Source: Rhodospirillales bacterium (lineage in GTDB: Bacteria > Pseudomonadota > Alphaproteobacteria > Micavibrionales > UBA2020). Taken from it: 15,014 nt of DNA. The notes beneath the pieces were generated by a model. The model was not told the DNA's origin. It made no database searches and worked only from the letters and a program-made list of their open reading frames with translations. A program made the position numbers and the translations under genes. Positions 1 through 7,502 of this stretch are shown here, piece by piece. Where the stretch lies: the NCBI GenBank assembly GCA_023266795.1, contig JAHFPI010000021.1:1-15014 (forward strand), read 5' to 3'. The stretch's first letter is position 1; each line of letters opens with the position of its first letter.

Positions 1-478
1 CCTTGAGCCACTGCGCCTGCTTTTCAGGCCATTGCTCAAGCAGCGTGACTATTTCGGGTGCGGACGCGCGGTTCGACCAGGCAAAGATCGAAGCCGTCTC
101 GCCCCTGACGTTCTGTTCATCAAGGGCCGCGCCCCTTTCCAGCAACAATTCAACGGCGTCCTTGTGGCTTTTTATTACCGCCAGCATCAGGGGCGTGTTG
201 CCGTATTTGTCTCTCTCGTTGAGGGAAGCGCCCCTTTCCAGCAGCAGCGCGATGACATTGTTGTCGCCTCTCCAGATATAATCCTCTCCGCCGCCCCACA
301 CCGCCGCGATCAGGGCTGTGCGGTCCCCTTTACTTTTCTTGCTGACGGCGCCCTTGTATTTGTCCAGGAATTCCGTGACGGCAACAATATCCCCCATGCC
401 TGCCGCGTCTACAAAAGCGTCGACCTCTTCTTGGGAGGGCTGGGAATTAAACTGGTTTTGCAAACCGCCGGTGCTCAC
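1..478 (-). CDS. Ankyrin-repeat protein, N-terminal 159 residues (runs off the left edge)
   Basis: The protein starts at a GTG (478-476), preceded by AGGAAGG at a spacing of 10 and by an in-frame stop seven codons upstream, so no earlier start is possible. The C-terminus lies outside the window. Ankyrin repeats are clear: residues 92-124 (YGNTPLMLAVIKSHKDAVEL followed by LLERGAALD) form a canonical repeat, 51-91 (GDRTALIAAV ... VIALLLERGASLNERD) is a repeat interrupted by a Trp/Gly-rich insertion (WGGGEDYIWRGD, residues 61-72), 16-48 is a degenerate first repeat, and GETASIFAW from 126 opens another. There is no signal peptide or membrane segment, so a cytosolic protein-binding role is inferred; ankyrin repeats do not reveal the partner. 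It is divergent from the GNAT gene and has its own strong promoter (514-542). Confidence 0.85.
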   Translation of the reverse strand, partial: MSTGGLQNQFNSQPSQEEVDAFVDAAGMGDIVAVTEFLDKYKGAVSKKSKGDRTALIAAVWGGGEDYIWRGDNNVIALLLERGASLNERDKYGNTPLMLAVIKSHKDAVELLLERGAALDEQNVRGETASIFAWSNRASAPEIVTLLEQWPEKQAQWLK

Positions 479-513
479 GATGCCGAATCCTTCCTGTATT
501 TATTTCGTCGCCT

Positions 514-542
514 ATTGTAGCAGTTTTTATGTATTATGTCAA
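514..542 (-). promoter_or_regulatory. Sigma70-type promoter for the ankyrin gene
   Basis: On the minus strand there is a perfect TTGACA (542-537), a 17-base spacer and TACAAT (519-514), five of six to consensus. Transcription would begin near 507, giving a leader of about 29 bases that contains the AGGAAGG ribosome site before the GTG start at 478. Confidence 0.75.
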
Positions 543-602
543 TAAAACGGGTAATTAAAATACAGGGCGTTTACCCCCTAACCGGCTGAGAAATCTGGGT
601 GA

Positions 603-631
603 TTGACAGCGGACTCGCTTTCCCGTATCAC
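603..631 (+). promoter_or_regulatory. Sigma70-type promoter for the GNAT-ileS pair
   Basis: Perfect TTGACA at 603-608, a 17-base spacer and TATCAC at 626-631 (four of six to consensus). It sits 32 bases before the start codon chosen for the acetyltransferase. The TTG at 603, which could be read as an early start codon of that gene, is the first half of this -35 box, which argues for the later ATG. Confidence 0.65.
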
Positions 632-662
632 AACAACAGATTCATCATCAGGAGTGCAGCCC

Positions 663-1241
663 ATGACGCCGTCTAATCCGCAGTCGCTCGCGAAACTTCA
701 TCCCTATACCTCCGTTGAAATCATCGAGACCCTGCAGCTGGCCGACCTTTACGATTTATGCGATGCCACGGAAGCCGCCCTCGAGGCCGGCGGCGGCATC
801 GGCTGGGTGAAAACGCCCTCCCGCGAAACGCTGGAAAGATACTGGAAGGGCGTGATGGTGGTGCCGGAGCGGCATCTGCTGGTGGCGCGGATGGACGGCA
901 TGATCTGCGGCGCGGTGCAGCTCGTCGAGCCGACCCGCTACAACGAGGCGCAGGCTTTTTCCGCGACGCTGCTGGCATGTTTCATCGTGCCCTGGGCGCG
1001 CGGCCACGGCGCGGGGCGCAAGTTGGTGGAAACGGCGGAACAGCTCGCCCTCGCCATGGGCTATAAGGTGCTGCAACTCGACGTGCGCGAAACGCAGACC
1101 GCCGCGATCCGCCTTTATGAATCGATGGAATACAAATGCTGGGGCACCAACCCGCTGTATGCGCGTGTCGACAACCGTTTCATCGCCGGACATTTCTTTA
1201 CCAAGATCATCCGTCCGCTGTTCGTCCCGCAAAAAGTTTAA
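663..1241 (+). CDS. GNAT-family N-acetyltransferase
   Basis: A 192-residue acetyltransferase of the GNAT fold, transferring an acetyl group from acetyl-CoA to an unknown amine. The acetyl-CoA loop is visible at residues 109-120 (VPWARGHGAGRK, matching the R/Q-x-x-G-x-G/A motif A), followed by the helix and strand VETAEQLALAMGYKVLQLDV and the motif B-like RETQTAAIRLYESMEY, where the Tyr and the helix after it usually line the active site. The ATG at 663 is chosen because AGGAG lies at 650-654, eight bases ahead, and because a more upstream in-frame TTG (603) falls in the -35 box. The gene stops 10 bases before ileS, so the two are probably co-transcribed. The substrate cannot be deduced; it could be a small molecule or a protein N-terminus. 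Confidence 0.88.
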   Translation: MTPSNPQSLAKLHPYTSVEIIETLQLADLYDLCDATEAALEAGGGIGWVKTPSRETLERYWKGVMVVPERHLLVARMDGMICGAVQLVEPTRYNEAQAFSATLLACFIVPWARGHGAGRKLVETAEQLALAMGYKVLQLDVRETQTAAIRLYESMEYKCWGTNPLYARVDNRFIAGHFFTKIIRPLFVPQKV

Positions 1242-1251
1242 GCCGCCGCCG

Positions 1252-4131
1252 ATGACCTCCTCCGAAAAAACCGACTACGGCAAAACCATCCATCTTCCCA
1301 AGACGGATTTCCCGCGCCGCGCCGGTCTCGCGCAGAAGGAGCCGGAACTGCGCCTGCGCTGGGAGAAGATGGGGCTGTACGAAAAGCAGCGCGAAAAATC
1401 AAAGGGGCGGGAGAAATTCATCCTTCACTACGGCCCACCGTTCGCCAACGGCAATATCCATCTCGGCCATCTCCTCTCCATGACCCTCAAGGACGTCGTC
1501 TGCCGCAGCTACCAGATGCTCGGCTACGACGCGCCGCTGGTGCCGGGCTGGGACTGTCACGGCCTGCCGATCGAATGGAAGGTCGAGGAGGATTTCCGCG
1601 CCAAGGGCAAAAACGGCACCAAGGACAGCGACCCCGTCGGCTTCCGTCAGGAATGCCGCGCCTTCGCCCAAAAATGGGCGGACGTGCAATCCACGGAATT
1701 CCAGCGCATCGGCCTCAACGCCGACTGGCAAAACCCCTACAGCACCATGCACAAAAAATCCGAAGCGCTGATTGCCTCCGAGATTCACAAATTTTTGCTG
1801 AACGGCGGCCTCTATCGCGGCTCCAAGCCGGTGATGTGGTCCATCCCCGAACAAACCGCGCTGGCCGAGGCGGAAGTTGAGTATAAGGATGTGACGTCGG
1901 ATACGGTGTGGGTGAAGTTTCCGATCAAGAAGGGGCCGAAGGAATTAGAAGGGGCTTCTGTTGTTATCTGGACGACCACGCCGTGGACGCTGCCGGGGAA
2001 CAGGGCGGTGGCTTATGGTAGCGATATTAGATATGACGTTATCGAGGTCACAAACGCACCAGAAGGATCTTTTGTAAAGCTTGGTGACAAGCTGATTGTC
2101 GCAACCAATAGGTTAGCAGACCTACAAAAACAGACCAATATTCAACTCAAAGAAGTTAGCCCGAGAGCCGATATAAAACAGTGGTTTCCTTCAATTATCT
2201 GCCACCACCCCCTCCACGGCAAAGGCTATGAGTTCGATGTGCCGTTGCTTGCCGGAGATTTTGTCACGACTGACGCCGGTACGGGTTTTGTGCATATCGC
2301 TCCCGGCCACGGGGAAGATGATTACAACCTCGGCATGAAAAACCATATCGAAGTGCCGCAGACTGTCGGCGGGGATGGGAAATATTTCGAACATGTACCG
2401 CTGTTCGCAGGATTATCCGTTTATATGCCCGACGGTAAAAAAGGTCCCGCCAATAAACTTGTAACCAACGCGATTGCCGAGGCGGGCAACCTTGTCGCCA
2501 AACAACAAATCCAGCACAGCTACCCGCACTCATGGCGCTCGAAGGCGCCGGTGATCTTCCGCAATACGCCGCAGTGGTTTATCTCGATGGAGAAAAACGA
2601 CCTGCGCGCCAAAGCCATTGCTGAAATCAAAAAAACGCGCTGGGTGCCGGCGCGGGGCGAGAACCGGATCGGCGCGATGGTCGAGGGGCGCGGTGACTGG
2701 TGCGTCAGCCGCCAGCGGGCGTGGGGCGTACCGATCGCGATTTTCGTCAGCAAAAAAACCGGCGAACCGCTGAAGGATGAGAAAGTCCTCAAGCGCATCT
2801 ACGATATTTTCGAAAAAGAAGGCTCGGACGCGTGGTTCGACCATCCGGCGCAGCATTTCCTCGGCGACGCTTATAAAGCCGACGATTACGAACAGGTGAA
2901 GGACATCATCGACGTGTGGTTTGAATCCGGCTCGACGCAGGGCTTCGTGCTGGAGCAGCGAGCCGACCTGCACCGCCCCGCCGATCTGTACCTTGAAGGC
3001 TCCGACCAGCATCGCGGCTGGTTCCAGTCGTCATTGCTCGTCGGTTGCGGCACGCGCGGTAACGCTCCCTACAAGGCGGTGCTGACGCACGGCTTTATCC
3101 TCGATGAAAAAGGCTACAAGATGTCGAAGTCGACCGGCAACGTCACCTCGCCGCTCAAGCTCTGCGACATGTACGGCGCGGATATTTTGCGCCTGTGGGT
3201 GACCGGCTCCGATTACACCGAAGACATCAAGTTCGGCGAAAGCATCCTCAAGGGCCACGTCGACGTCTACCGCCGCCTGCGCGGCACGTTCTGCTACCTG
3301 CTCGGCAGCCTGAATGATTTCGAGAAAGTCGGTTACAAAGACCTGTCCGACATGGACAAGTGGATATTGCACAAGCTGCACGAGATCGACGGCGTCGTTA
3401 AAAAATGCGTCCGCGATTTCGATTTCCTAGGCATGACCACGGCCATCCACAATTTCTGCGCCAAGGAGCTTTCAGCGTTCTATTTCGACGTCTGCAAGGA
3501 CACGCTCTATTGCGATGCGGCAGACAGCCTGAAACGCCGCGCCATCCTCACCGTGCTCGATCAGGTGTTTAATTTCCTCGTCCACTGGCTGTCGCCTATC
3601 CTTCCCTTTACCACGGAAGAAGCGTGGCTGTCCTACAAAGGCCTTGCGATGAATGACCTGAAGGAAAGCATCCACCTCAACACCTTCCCCGAAGCGCCGC
3701 AGGAATGGCATCATCCGGAGTTGGAGGAGAAGTTTCAGCAGATTTTAGCAGTGAGGAGTGACATCACAGCGGCACTCGAAATTAAGCGCGCTAAAAAAAC
3801 GATTGGTTCATCACTGGAAGCGAGTGTAAAAGTTTGGATTGACAAAGCCCCCCTTGCGGCGGTTGTTAAAACCACGAACTTTGCTGATATTTGCATTACG
3901 TCTGGAATTGAAATAATACAAGGTGTTCCAATGTACGACAGGTCTCTTTCTCCTGATGATGATTATCACAGTGGATTATTGTCTACAGTTCTCGTTGAAA
4001 AAGCCCCCGGCGCAAAGTGTGAACGCTGCTGGAAATACACCACCGATGTCGGCACTGCCGCCCAGCATCCCGCCCTCTGCGCCCGCTGCGCCGGTGTGGT
4101 GCAGAAACAATTGAAATCGGCGGCGGCTTAA
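1252..4131 (+). CDS. ileS: Isoleucyl-tRNA synthetase
   Basis: A 959-residue class Ia aminoacyl-tRNA synthetase that charges tRNA-Ile with isoleucine and edits valine; cytosolic and essential. Signature motifs are in order: GPPFANGNIHLGH (residues 61-73, HIGH motif as HLGH), the editing-domain WTTTPWTLPGN, DVWFESGSTQ, GSDQHRGWFQSS, and KMSKS at 623-627. The C-terminus has the zinc-binding pairs CERC (923, 926) and CARC (943, 946), typical of the bacterial ileS1 type. The frame is open upstream into the GNAT gene, but the family start is best met by the ATG at 1252, giving MTSSEKTDYG; there is no convincing Shine-Dalgarno site, which suggests coupling to the preceding stop 10 bases earlier. Two stretches (about 2020-2200 and 3735-3990) are visibly AT-richer than the rest. 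The stop codon overlaps that of the convergent oxidoreductase gene. Confidence 0.97.
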   Translation: MTSSEKTDYGKTIHLPKTDFPRRAGLAQKEPELRLRWEKMGLYEKQREKSKGREKFILHYGPPFANGNIHLGHLLSMTLKDVVCRSYQMLGYDAPLVPGWDCHGLPIEWKVEEDFRAKGKNGTKDSDPVGFRQECRAFAQKWADVQSTEFQRIGLNADWQNPYSTMHKKSEALIASEIHKFLLNGGLYRGSKPVMWSIPEQTALAEAEVEYKDVTSDTVWVKFPIKKGPKELEGASVVIWTTTPWTLPGNRAVAYGSDIRYDVIEVTNAPEGSFVKLGDKLIVATNRLADLQKQTNIQLKEVSPRADIKQWFPSIICHHPLHGKGYEFDVPLLAGDFVTTDAGTGFVHIAPGHGEDDYNLGMKNHIEVPQTVGGDGKYFEHVPLFAGLSVYMPDGKKGPANKLVTNAIAEAGNLVAKQQIQHSYPHSWRSKAPVIFRNTPQWFISMEKNDLRAKAIAEIKKTRWVPARGENRIGAMVEGRGDWCVSRQRAWGVPIAIFVSKKTGEPLKDEKVLKRIYDIFEKEGSDAWFDHPAQHFLGDAYKADDYEQVKDIIDVWFESGSTQGFVLEQRADLHRPADLYLEGSDQHRGWFQSSLLVGCGTRGNAPYKAVLTHGFILDEKGYKMSKSTGNVTSPLKLCDMYGADILRLWVTGSDYTEDIKFGESILKGHVDVYRRLRGTFCYLLGSLNDFEKVGYKDLSDMDKWILHKLHEIDGVVKKCVRDFDFLGMTTAIHNFCAKELSAFYFDVCKDTLYCDAADSLKRRAILTVLDQVFNFLVHWLSPILPFTTEEAWLSYKGLAMNDLKESIHLNTFPEAPQEWHHPELEEKFQQILAVRSDITAALEIKRAKKTIGSSLEASVKVWIDKAPLAAVVKTTNFADICITSGIEIIQGVPMYDRSLSPDDDYHSGLLSTVLVEKAPGAKCERCWKYTTDVGTAAQHPALCARCAGVVQKQLKSAAA

Positions 4132-5114
4132 GGCTTCAGCACATCCACGACGACTTTGCCGCTCGGGACTTCGCGTTTTTTCAGCCGCGCCAAGGCTGAC
4201 GGCAGTTCGCTGAAGCCGACGACTTCGCCGACCAACGGGTCGATCTTTCCCTGCCCGACCAGCGCGATCAGTTCCGCCGCGATTTTGCCCAGCGCCTGCA
4301 CAGCCATTTTATCACCGGATGAATACGCACCGCCTAGCGCCAGTTCATGGACGGAGGGCGCTTTTTCGAAAGGTTTCCACACCGAAAAATCCGGCAGGCC
4401 GGCGATACAGATGAGCTGCCAGCCGAAAGCCAGCAGTTTGAAAGTCGACGTCGCGCTTTCCGGACCGACGGTATCAAGCGCCAGATCGACGCCGCGATTA
4501 TGCGTGATCTGCATGACGGCGGCCGCCACGTCGCCGCTATAATCGATCACATGCTCCGCGCCCAGCGCGCGGAGGCGGTCGGCATTTTTCGGCGAGGCCG
4601 TCGTGATTATTTTCAATCCGGCGCGTTTCGCCAGCTGGATGGCAAAGCCGCCGACGCCGCCCGCGCCGCCATGAATCAAAATCGTCCGGTGCTTCTTAAC
4701 GTGCGCGTTGCCGTGAATGGCCTGCCATGCCGTGAAACCCGCCGTCGGAATAGCGGCGGCCTGCACCGCCGTCACCGTCGCGGGAATCCGCGCCAGCGCG
4801 TCCGGATCGGCCAGCGCAAATTCGGCGTAACCGCCGGGGCGGCGCAGATCGCCGTGATAATAAACCCGCTCGCCGGTTTTCCAGCCCTTGACGTCCGCGC
4901 CGACCGCGTCAATTATCCCCGCCACATCAAGGCCGAGAATAAACGGGAACGTCCAGTCCGGATGCCCCTGCGCGGCGATTTTGTAATCGACCGGATTGAG
5001 CCCCACCGCCTCGACCTTGACGCGCACCTGTTCCGCCGCCGGTTCCGGCGCGGCAACTTCCGCGAGCCGCAGCGTCTCCGGCGCGCCGGCACGGTCGAGC
5101 AGAAAGGCTTTCAT
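4128..5114 (-). CDS. Zinc-free MDR-family oxidoreductase (quinone reductase-like)
   Basis: A 328-residue medium-chain dehydrogenase/reductase. The N-terminal GroES-like part contains VEAVGLNPVDYKIAAQG and FILGLDVAGIIDAVG (residues 59-72), with no cysteine cluster for the structural zinc and no catalytic zinc ligands, which places it with NADPH:quinone reductase and enoyl-reductase-like members. The Rossmann loop is HGGAGGVGGFAIQLAK (148-163), followed by the family motif LRALGAEHVIDY. It is expected to be a soluble NADPH-dependent reductase of quinones or enones; the substrate is not readable. The ATG at 5114 has GGGGAA about six bases upstream. Its stop overlaps the ileS stop by four bases (TTAA), leaving no room for a terminator between the convergent genes. 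Confidence 0.92.
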   Translation of the reverse strand: MKAFLLDRAGAPETLRLAEVAAPEPAAEQVRVKVEAVGLNPVDYKIAAQGHPDWTFPFILGLDVAGIIDAVGADVKGWKTGERVYYHGDLRRPGGYAEFALADPDALARIPATVTAVQAAAIPTAGFTAWQAIHGNAHVKKHRTILIHGGAGGVGGFAIQLAKRAGLKIITTASPKNADRLRALGAEHVIDYSGDVAAAVMQITHNRGVDLALDTVGPESATSTFKLLAFGWQLICIAGLPDFSVWKPFEKAPSVHELALGGAYSSGDKMAVQALGKIAAELIALVGQGKIDPLVGEVVGFSELPSALARLKKREVPSGKVVVDVLKP

Positions 5115-5201
5115 GATTGTTCCCCGCTATAAAATTTTGCCCCGTTCATAGTTGGATAATTGCGGATAAAGATCAAGTATGTTTTTATGTAAAAATAAAA
5201 C

Positions 5202-5207
5202 ATTATA
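5202..5207 (-). promoter_or_regulatory. Possible -10 element for the MDR oxidoreductase gene
   Basis: A perfect TATAAT lies on the minus strand about 90 bases before the oxidoreductase start, in an AT-rich intergenic stretch. No acceptable -35 box is found at 16-18 bases upstream, so this is weakly supported. Confidence 0.25.
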
Positions 5208-5223
5208 TTTTGCTAGCGACCCC

Positions 5224-5252
5224 TTTACCGATGAGAACATATAGGGTACAAA
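5224..5252 (+). promoter_or_regulatory. Possible promoter of the comM locus
   Basis: TTTACC at 5224-5229, a 17-base spacer and TACAAA at 5247-5252; each box matches four of six consensus bases. It would start transcription near 5259, ahead of the decayed comM start (5283), and may drive the small peptide, the AT-rich gene and comM as one unit. No other promoter is evident before intact comM. Confidence 0.3.
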
Positions 5253-5282
5253 ATAGTATGTTTTTCGTAAGGTAAGCGAATC

Positions 5283-5342
5283 ATGGTTCAACGAGTTAGC
5301 ACAGTCACCTTGCCGCAGTTCAAGAACGTGGGGAATAATTAA
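5283..5342 (+). pseudogene. Decayed 5' fragment of comM (possible 19-residue leader peptide)
   Basis: The first 29 bases (5283-5311) match the start of intact comM (5935-5963) at 28 of 29 positions. The encoded peptide is MVQRVSTVTLPQFKNVGNN, then TAA. Its second half, LPQFKNVG, lines up with LPQFNIVG at residues 28-35 of ComM, so the fragment looks like a comM N-terminus with about 18 codons deleted and then truncated. It keeps a start codon and an AAGG ribosome site 10 bases upstream, so it may still be translated, and its stop lies six bases before the next gene. It is either a relic of a recombination at the comM start or a short leader kept for coupling; the relic reading is favoured because it matches ComM in two separate blocks. 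Confidence 0.7.
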
Positions 5343-5348
5343 CCCGAC

Positions 5349-5933
5349 ATGAAAGTACTCATGCACCCCGTCAAAAAACCTCTCATAGCATTTGTAACCC
5401 TAGCTGCTATTGGCACTACCTTAATTATTTTCTCTAAAATTCCACTAAGAAAAAGCGTATTTTCCTGCAAAACCGCTGTAAACCAGCAATATGTTTCAGA
5501 AAACAAAGCTTTTGAATTTAAACTTAAACAATTCTTCAATGTCCGCGCAGATGATTTCGTGAGCGGACGCGATGGTAAAAGAGAAAATAATCTTAAGAAT
5601 TTTTTTTCCAACAAAGGTTGGACGGAATATCAAACCTACGTAAGTTTAGCCAAGGATATTATACTCAGCAAAGCTGACCGTGCGAGTGTGATTGAGATCG
5701 TTAACGGTTCTCAAGAGTATACAGAAGAGCCAGGCGGTCTCGAAAAATTCTCTGCAAAAGGATGTGCTTTTTATGCTACCGATAATTCTGACGTCTACAT
5801 ATCCCCTGATCCTTGGAAAATACAAATTTATTTTTCTAATTCTAACACAAATAACACACTACCCTTCTTGATAGAGAAATGGGATGTTACCCCCGAAAGG
5901 GCTGGAAAGAACCCTTTTAGAGGACAGGATTAA
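5349..5933 (+). CDS. AT-rich gene for a membrane-anchored protein, possibly IcmL/DotI-like
   Basis: A 194-residue protein with a basic N-terminus and one hydrophobic segment (residues 12-28, LIAFVTLAAIGTTLIIF), then a soluble domain of about 160 residues presumably in the periplasm. The pattern of a single N-terminal helix followed by FFNVRADDF, FFSNKGWTEYQTYV and a late PDPWKIQIYF resembles the layout of IcmL/DotI and VirB8-type proteins of type IV secretion systems; this is a weak, pattern-level impression, not a recognised match. GC content is about 32% in a sampled 60-base stretch, far below the neighbours. An alternative ATG is at 5361. The gene begins six bases after the comM relic and ends one base before intact comM, whose ribosome site lies inside it. 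No other secretion gene is in the window. Confidence 0.75.
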   Translation: MKVLMHPVKKPLIAFVTLAAIGTTLIIFSKIPLRKSVFSCKTAVNQQYVSENKAFEFKLKQFFNVRADDFVSGRDGKRENNLKNFFSNKGWTEYQTYVSLAKDIILSKADRASVIEIVNGSQEYTEEPGGLEKFSAKGCAFYATDNSDVYISPDPWKIQIYFSNSNTNNTLPFLIEKWDVTPERAGKNPFRGQD

Positions 5934-5934
5934 A

Positions 5935-5963
5935 ATGGTTCAACGGGTTAGCACAGTCACCTT
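5935..5963 (+). repeat. Second copy of the 29-bp direct repeat covering the comM start
   Basis: This copy is the beginning of intact comM and differs at one base from 5283-5311 (CGG against CGA at codon 4). The two copies bracket the AT-rich gene at a distance of 652 bases. The similarity stops immediately upstream of the ATG, where the two flanks are unrelated. Confidence 0.85.
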
Positions 5964-7467
5964 CCAAGGCGTCGACGTCAAAGAGATTGACGTTCAGGTG
6001 CAGATATCCCCCGGTCTTCCACAATTTAATATTGTGGGACTCGCCGATAAGGCGGTGGGGGAAAGCCGTGAACGGGTGCGAGCGGCGCTGCATGCGATCG
6101 GGTTGTCGCTGCCGTCGAAGCGGGTGACCGTCAACCTTGCGCCCGCCGACGTGGTGAAAGAGGGCAGCCATTTTGATTTGCCGATTGCGCTCGGCGTGCT
6201 GGCGGCGATGGGGGTTTTCCCGGGGGAAGAGCTGGCGCATTATCTGGTGCTGGGCGAGCTGGCGCTCGACGGCGGCATCCGTTATGTGACGGGCGTGCTA
6301 CCCGCCGCGATTGCCGCTTCCGCCAGCAACCGCGGCATTATCTGCCCGATGGAATGCGGCAGCGAAGCCGTCTGGGCGGGCGACCTCGACGTGCTGGCGC
6401 CGCAGAATCTCGTCGTGCTGCTCAACCACATGAAGGGCACGCAGGTGCTGACGCGTCCTGTGCCGGTGATGTCGCCGGAAAACCCGCAGAGGCTCGACCT
6501 CGCGGACGTCAAGGGACAGGAAAGCGCCAAGCGCGCGCTGGAAATCGCCGCCGCCGGCGGGCATAATTTACTGATGATCGGGCCTCCCGGTTCGGGCAAG
6601 TCGATGCTCGCCGCGCGGCTGCCCGGCATCCTGCCGCCACTGGAGCCGGCCGAAGCGCTGGAAGTCTCGATGATCCATTCCATCGCGGGGATGCTCGAGG
6701 GCGGCAAGCTTATCCGCCAGCGCCCGTTCCGCGACCCGCACCATTCCGCCTCGCTGCCCGCGATCATCGGCGGCGGGCACCGCGCCAAGCCGGGAGAAAT
6801 CTCCCTCGCCCATCACGGCGTGCTGTTCCTCGACGAGTTGCCGGAGTTTTCGCGGCAGACGCTGGAATCGCTGCGCCAGCCGCTGGAGACAAGGAATGCG
6901 CTGGTCTCGCGCGTCAATTATCACGTCACCTTTCCGGCGAAGTTCCAGCTGGTCGCCGCCATGAACCCCTGCCGCTGCGGGCATGTGGACGACGCGGCGA
7001 TGGCCTGCGGGCGCGCGCCGAAATGCGTGCTGGATTACCAGTCGAAAATTTCCGGCCCGATCTTCGACCGTATCGACATCCATATCGACGTGCCGGCGGT
7101 GAAGGCCGCCGACCTCGCCCTGCCGCCGCCCAAGGAAAGTTCGGCACATGTGTCGCTGCGCGTGGCGGCGGCACGGGAGCTCCAGCGCGAGCGTTTTCAA
7201 AAATTGGGCGGTGCTGTACATCTGCTGACCAATGCCGATGCGGACGGCGACATGCTGATGCAGATTGCGCCGCTCGACCAGCGCACCCAGAGCCTTCTGG
7301 TGGACGCTTCCGAGAAAATGAAACTCTCCGCGCGCGGCTATCATCGCGTGCTGCGGGTGGCGCGGACGATCGCCGACCTCGCCGGAGCCGATTCCATCGA
7401 CCGCGCCCATATCATCGAAGCGCTCAGCTACCGCCGTATCCACGCTAATCTGGCGCTGGCGGCTTAA
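5935..7467 (+). CDS. comM: ComM/YifB family AAA+ ATPase (Mg-chelatase-like, natural transformation helicase)
   Basis: A 510-residue member of the ComM family, a hexameric helicase that promotes branch migration during natural transformation; the older name Mg-chelatase-like reflects fold only. Visible parts: N-terminal Lon-protease-like domain (MVQRVSTVTF ... LNLAP-type sequence VNLAPADVVKEGSHFDLP, 66-83), Walker A GPPGSGKS (216-223), FRDPHHSAS, Walker B HGVLFLDELPEF (294-305), MNPCRCG (343-349) with Cys 346, 348, 358 and 364 as the small zinc-like cluster, and ISGPIFDRIDIHIDVP. Length fits the family. The ATG at 5935 matches the usual alphaproteobacterial N-terminus; an upstream in-frame ATG (5884) would add residues from the overlapping gene and is rejected. 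GAGGA/AGGA lie before it, and the previous gene stops one base earlier, implying coupling. Confidence 0.95.
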   Translation: MVQRVSTVTFQGVDVKEIDVQVQISPGLPQFNIVGLADKAVGESRERVRAALHAIGLSLPSKRVTVNLAPADVVKEGSHFDLPIALGVLAAMGVFPGEELAHYLVLGELALDGGIRYVTGVLPAAIAASASNRGIICPMECGSEAVWAGDLDVLAPQNLVVLLNHMKGTQVLTRPVPVMSPENPQRLDLADVKGQESAKRALEIAAAGGHNLLMIGPPGSGKSMLAARLPGILPPLEPAEALEVSMIHSIAGMLEGGKLIRQRPFRDPHHSASLPAIIGGGHRAKPGEISLAHHGVLFLDELPEFSRQTLESLRQPLETRNALVSRVNYHVTFPAKFQLVAAMNPCRCGHVDDAAMACGRAPKCVLDYQSKISGPIFDRIDIHIDVPAVKAADLALPPPKESSAHVSLRVAAARELQRERFQKLGGAVHLLTNADADGDMLMQIAPLDQRTQSLLVDASEKMKLSARGYHRVLRVARTIADLAGADSIDRAHIIEALSYRRIHANLALAA

Positions 7468-7502
7468 CTAAAAATTAACTATACATTTCAAGGTGTTATA
7501 TT

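Noticed and set aside
32..520. A 162-codon plus-strand open frame at the left edge
   Set aside because: The minus strand encodes clear ankyrin repeats here with a promoter and ribosome site.
603..662. Upstream extension of the acetyltransferase to a TTG start
   Set aside because: The TTG is part of a perfect TTGACA -35 box, and the ATG at 663 has a good AGGAG site.
1117..1251. 45-codon N-terminal extension of IleS
   Set aside because: It overlaps the end of the acetyltransferase and is not part of the family's N-terminus.
4347..5132. A 261-codon plus-strand open frame over the oxidoreductase gene
   Set aside because: Arg-rich antisense shadow of a clear MDR protein.
5127..5366. A 79-codon minus-strand open frame upstream of the oxidoreductase
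   Set aside because: It runs across the intergenic region and the antisense of the comM relic, with no recognisable family or ribosome site.
5896..5917. AAAGGG/CCCTTT hairpin followed by T as a terminator before comM
   Set aside because: The stem is only six pairs with a 10-base loop, the T-run is short, and comM starts 18 bases later without its own promoter, so termination here seems unlikely.
6568..7443. A 291-codon minus-strand open frame inside comM
   Set aside because: It is antisense to the conserved ATPase domain, has no family resemblance and no promoter or ribosome site.
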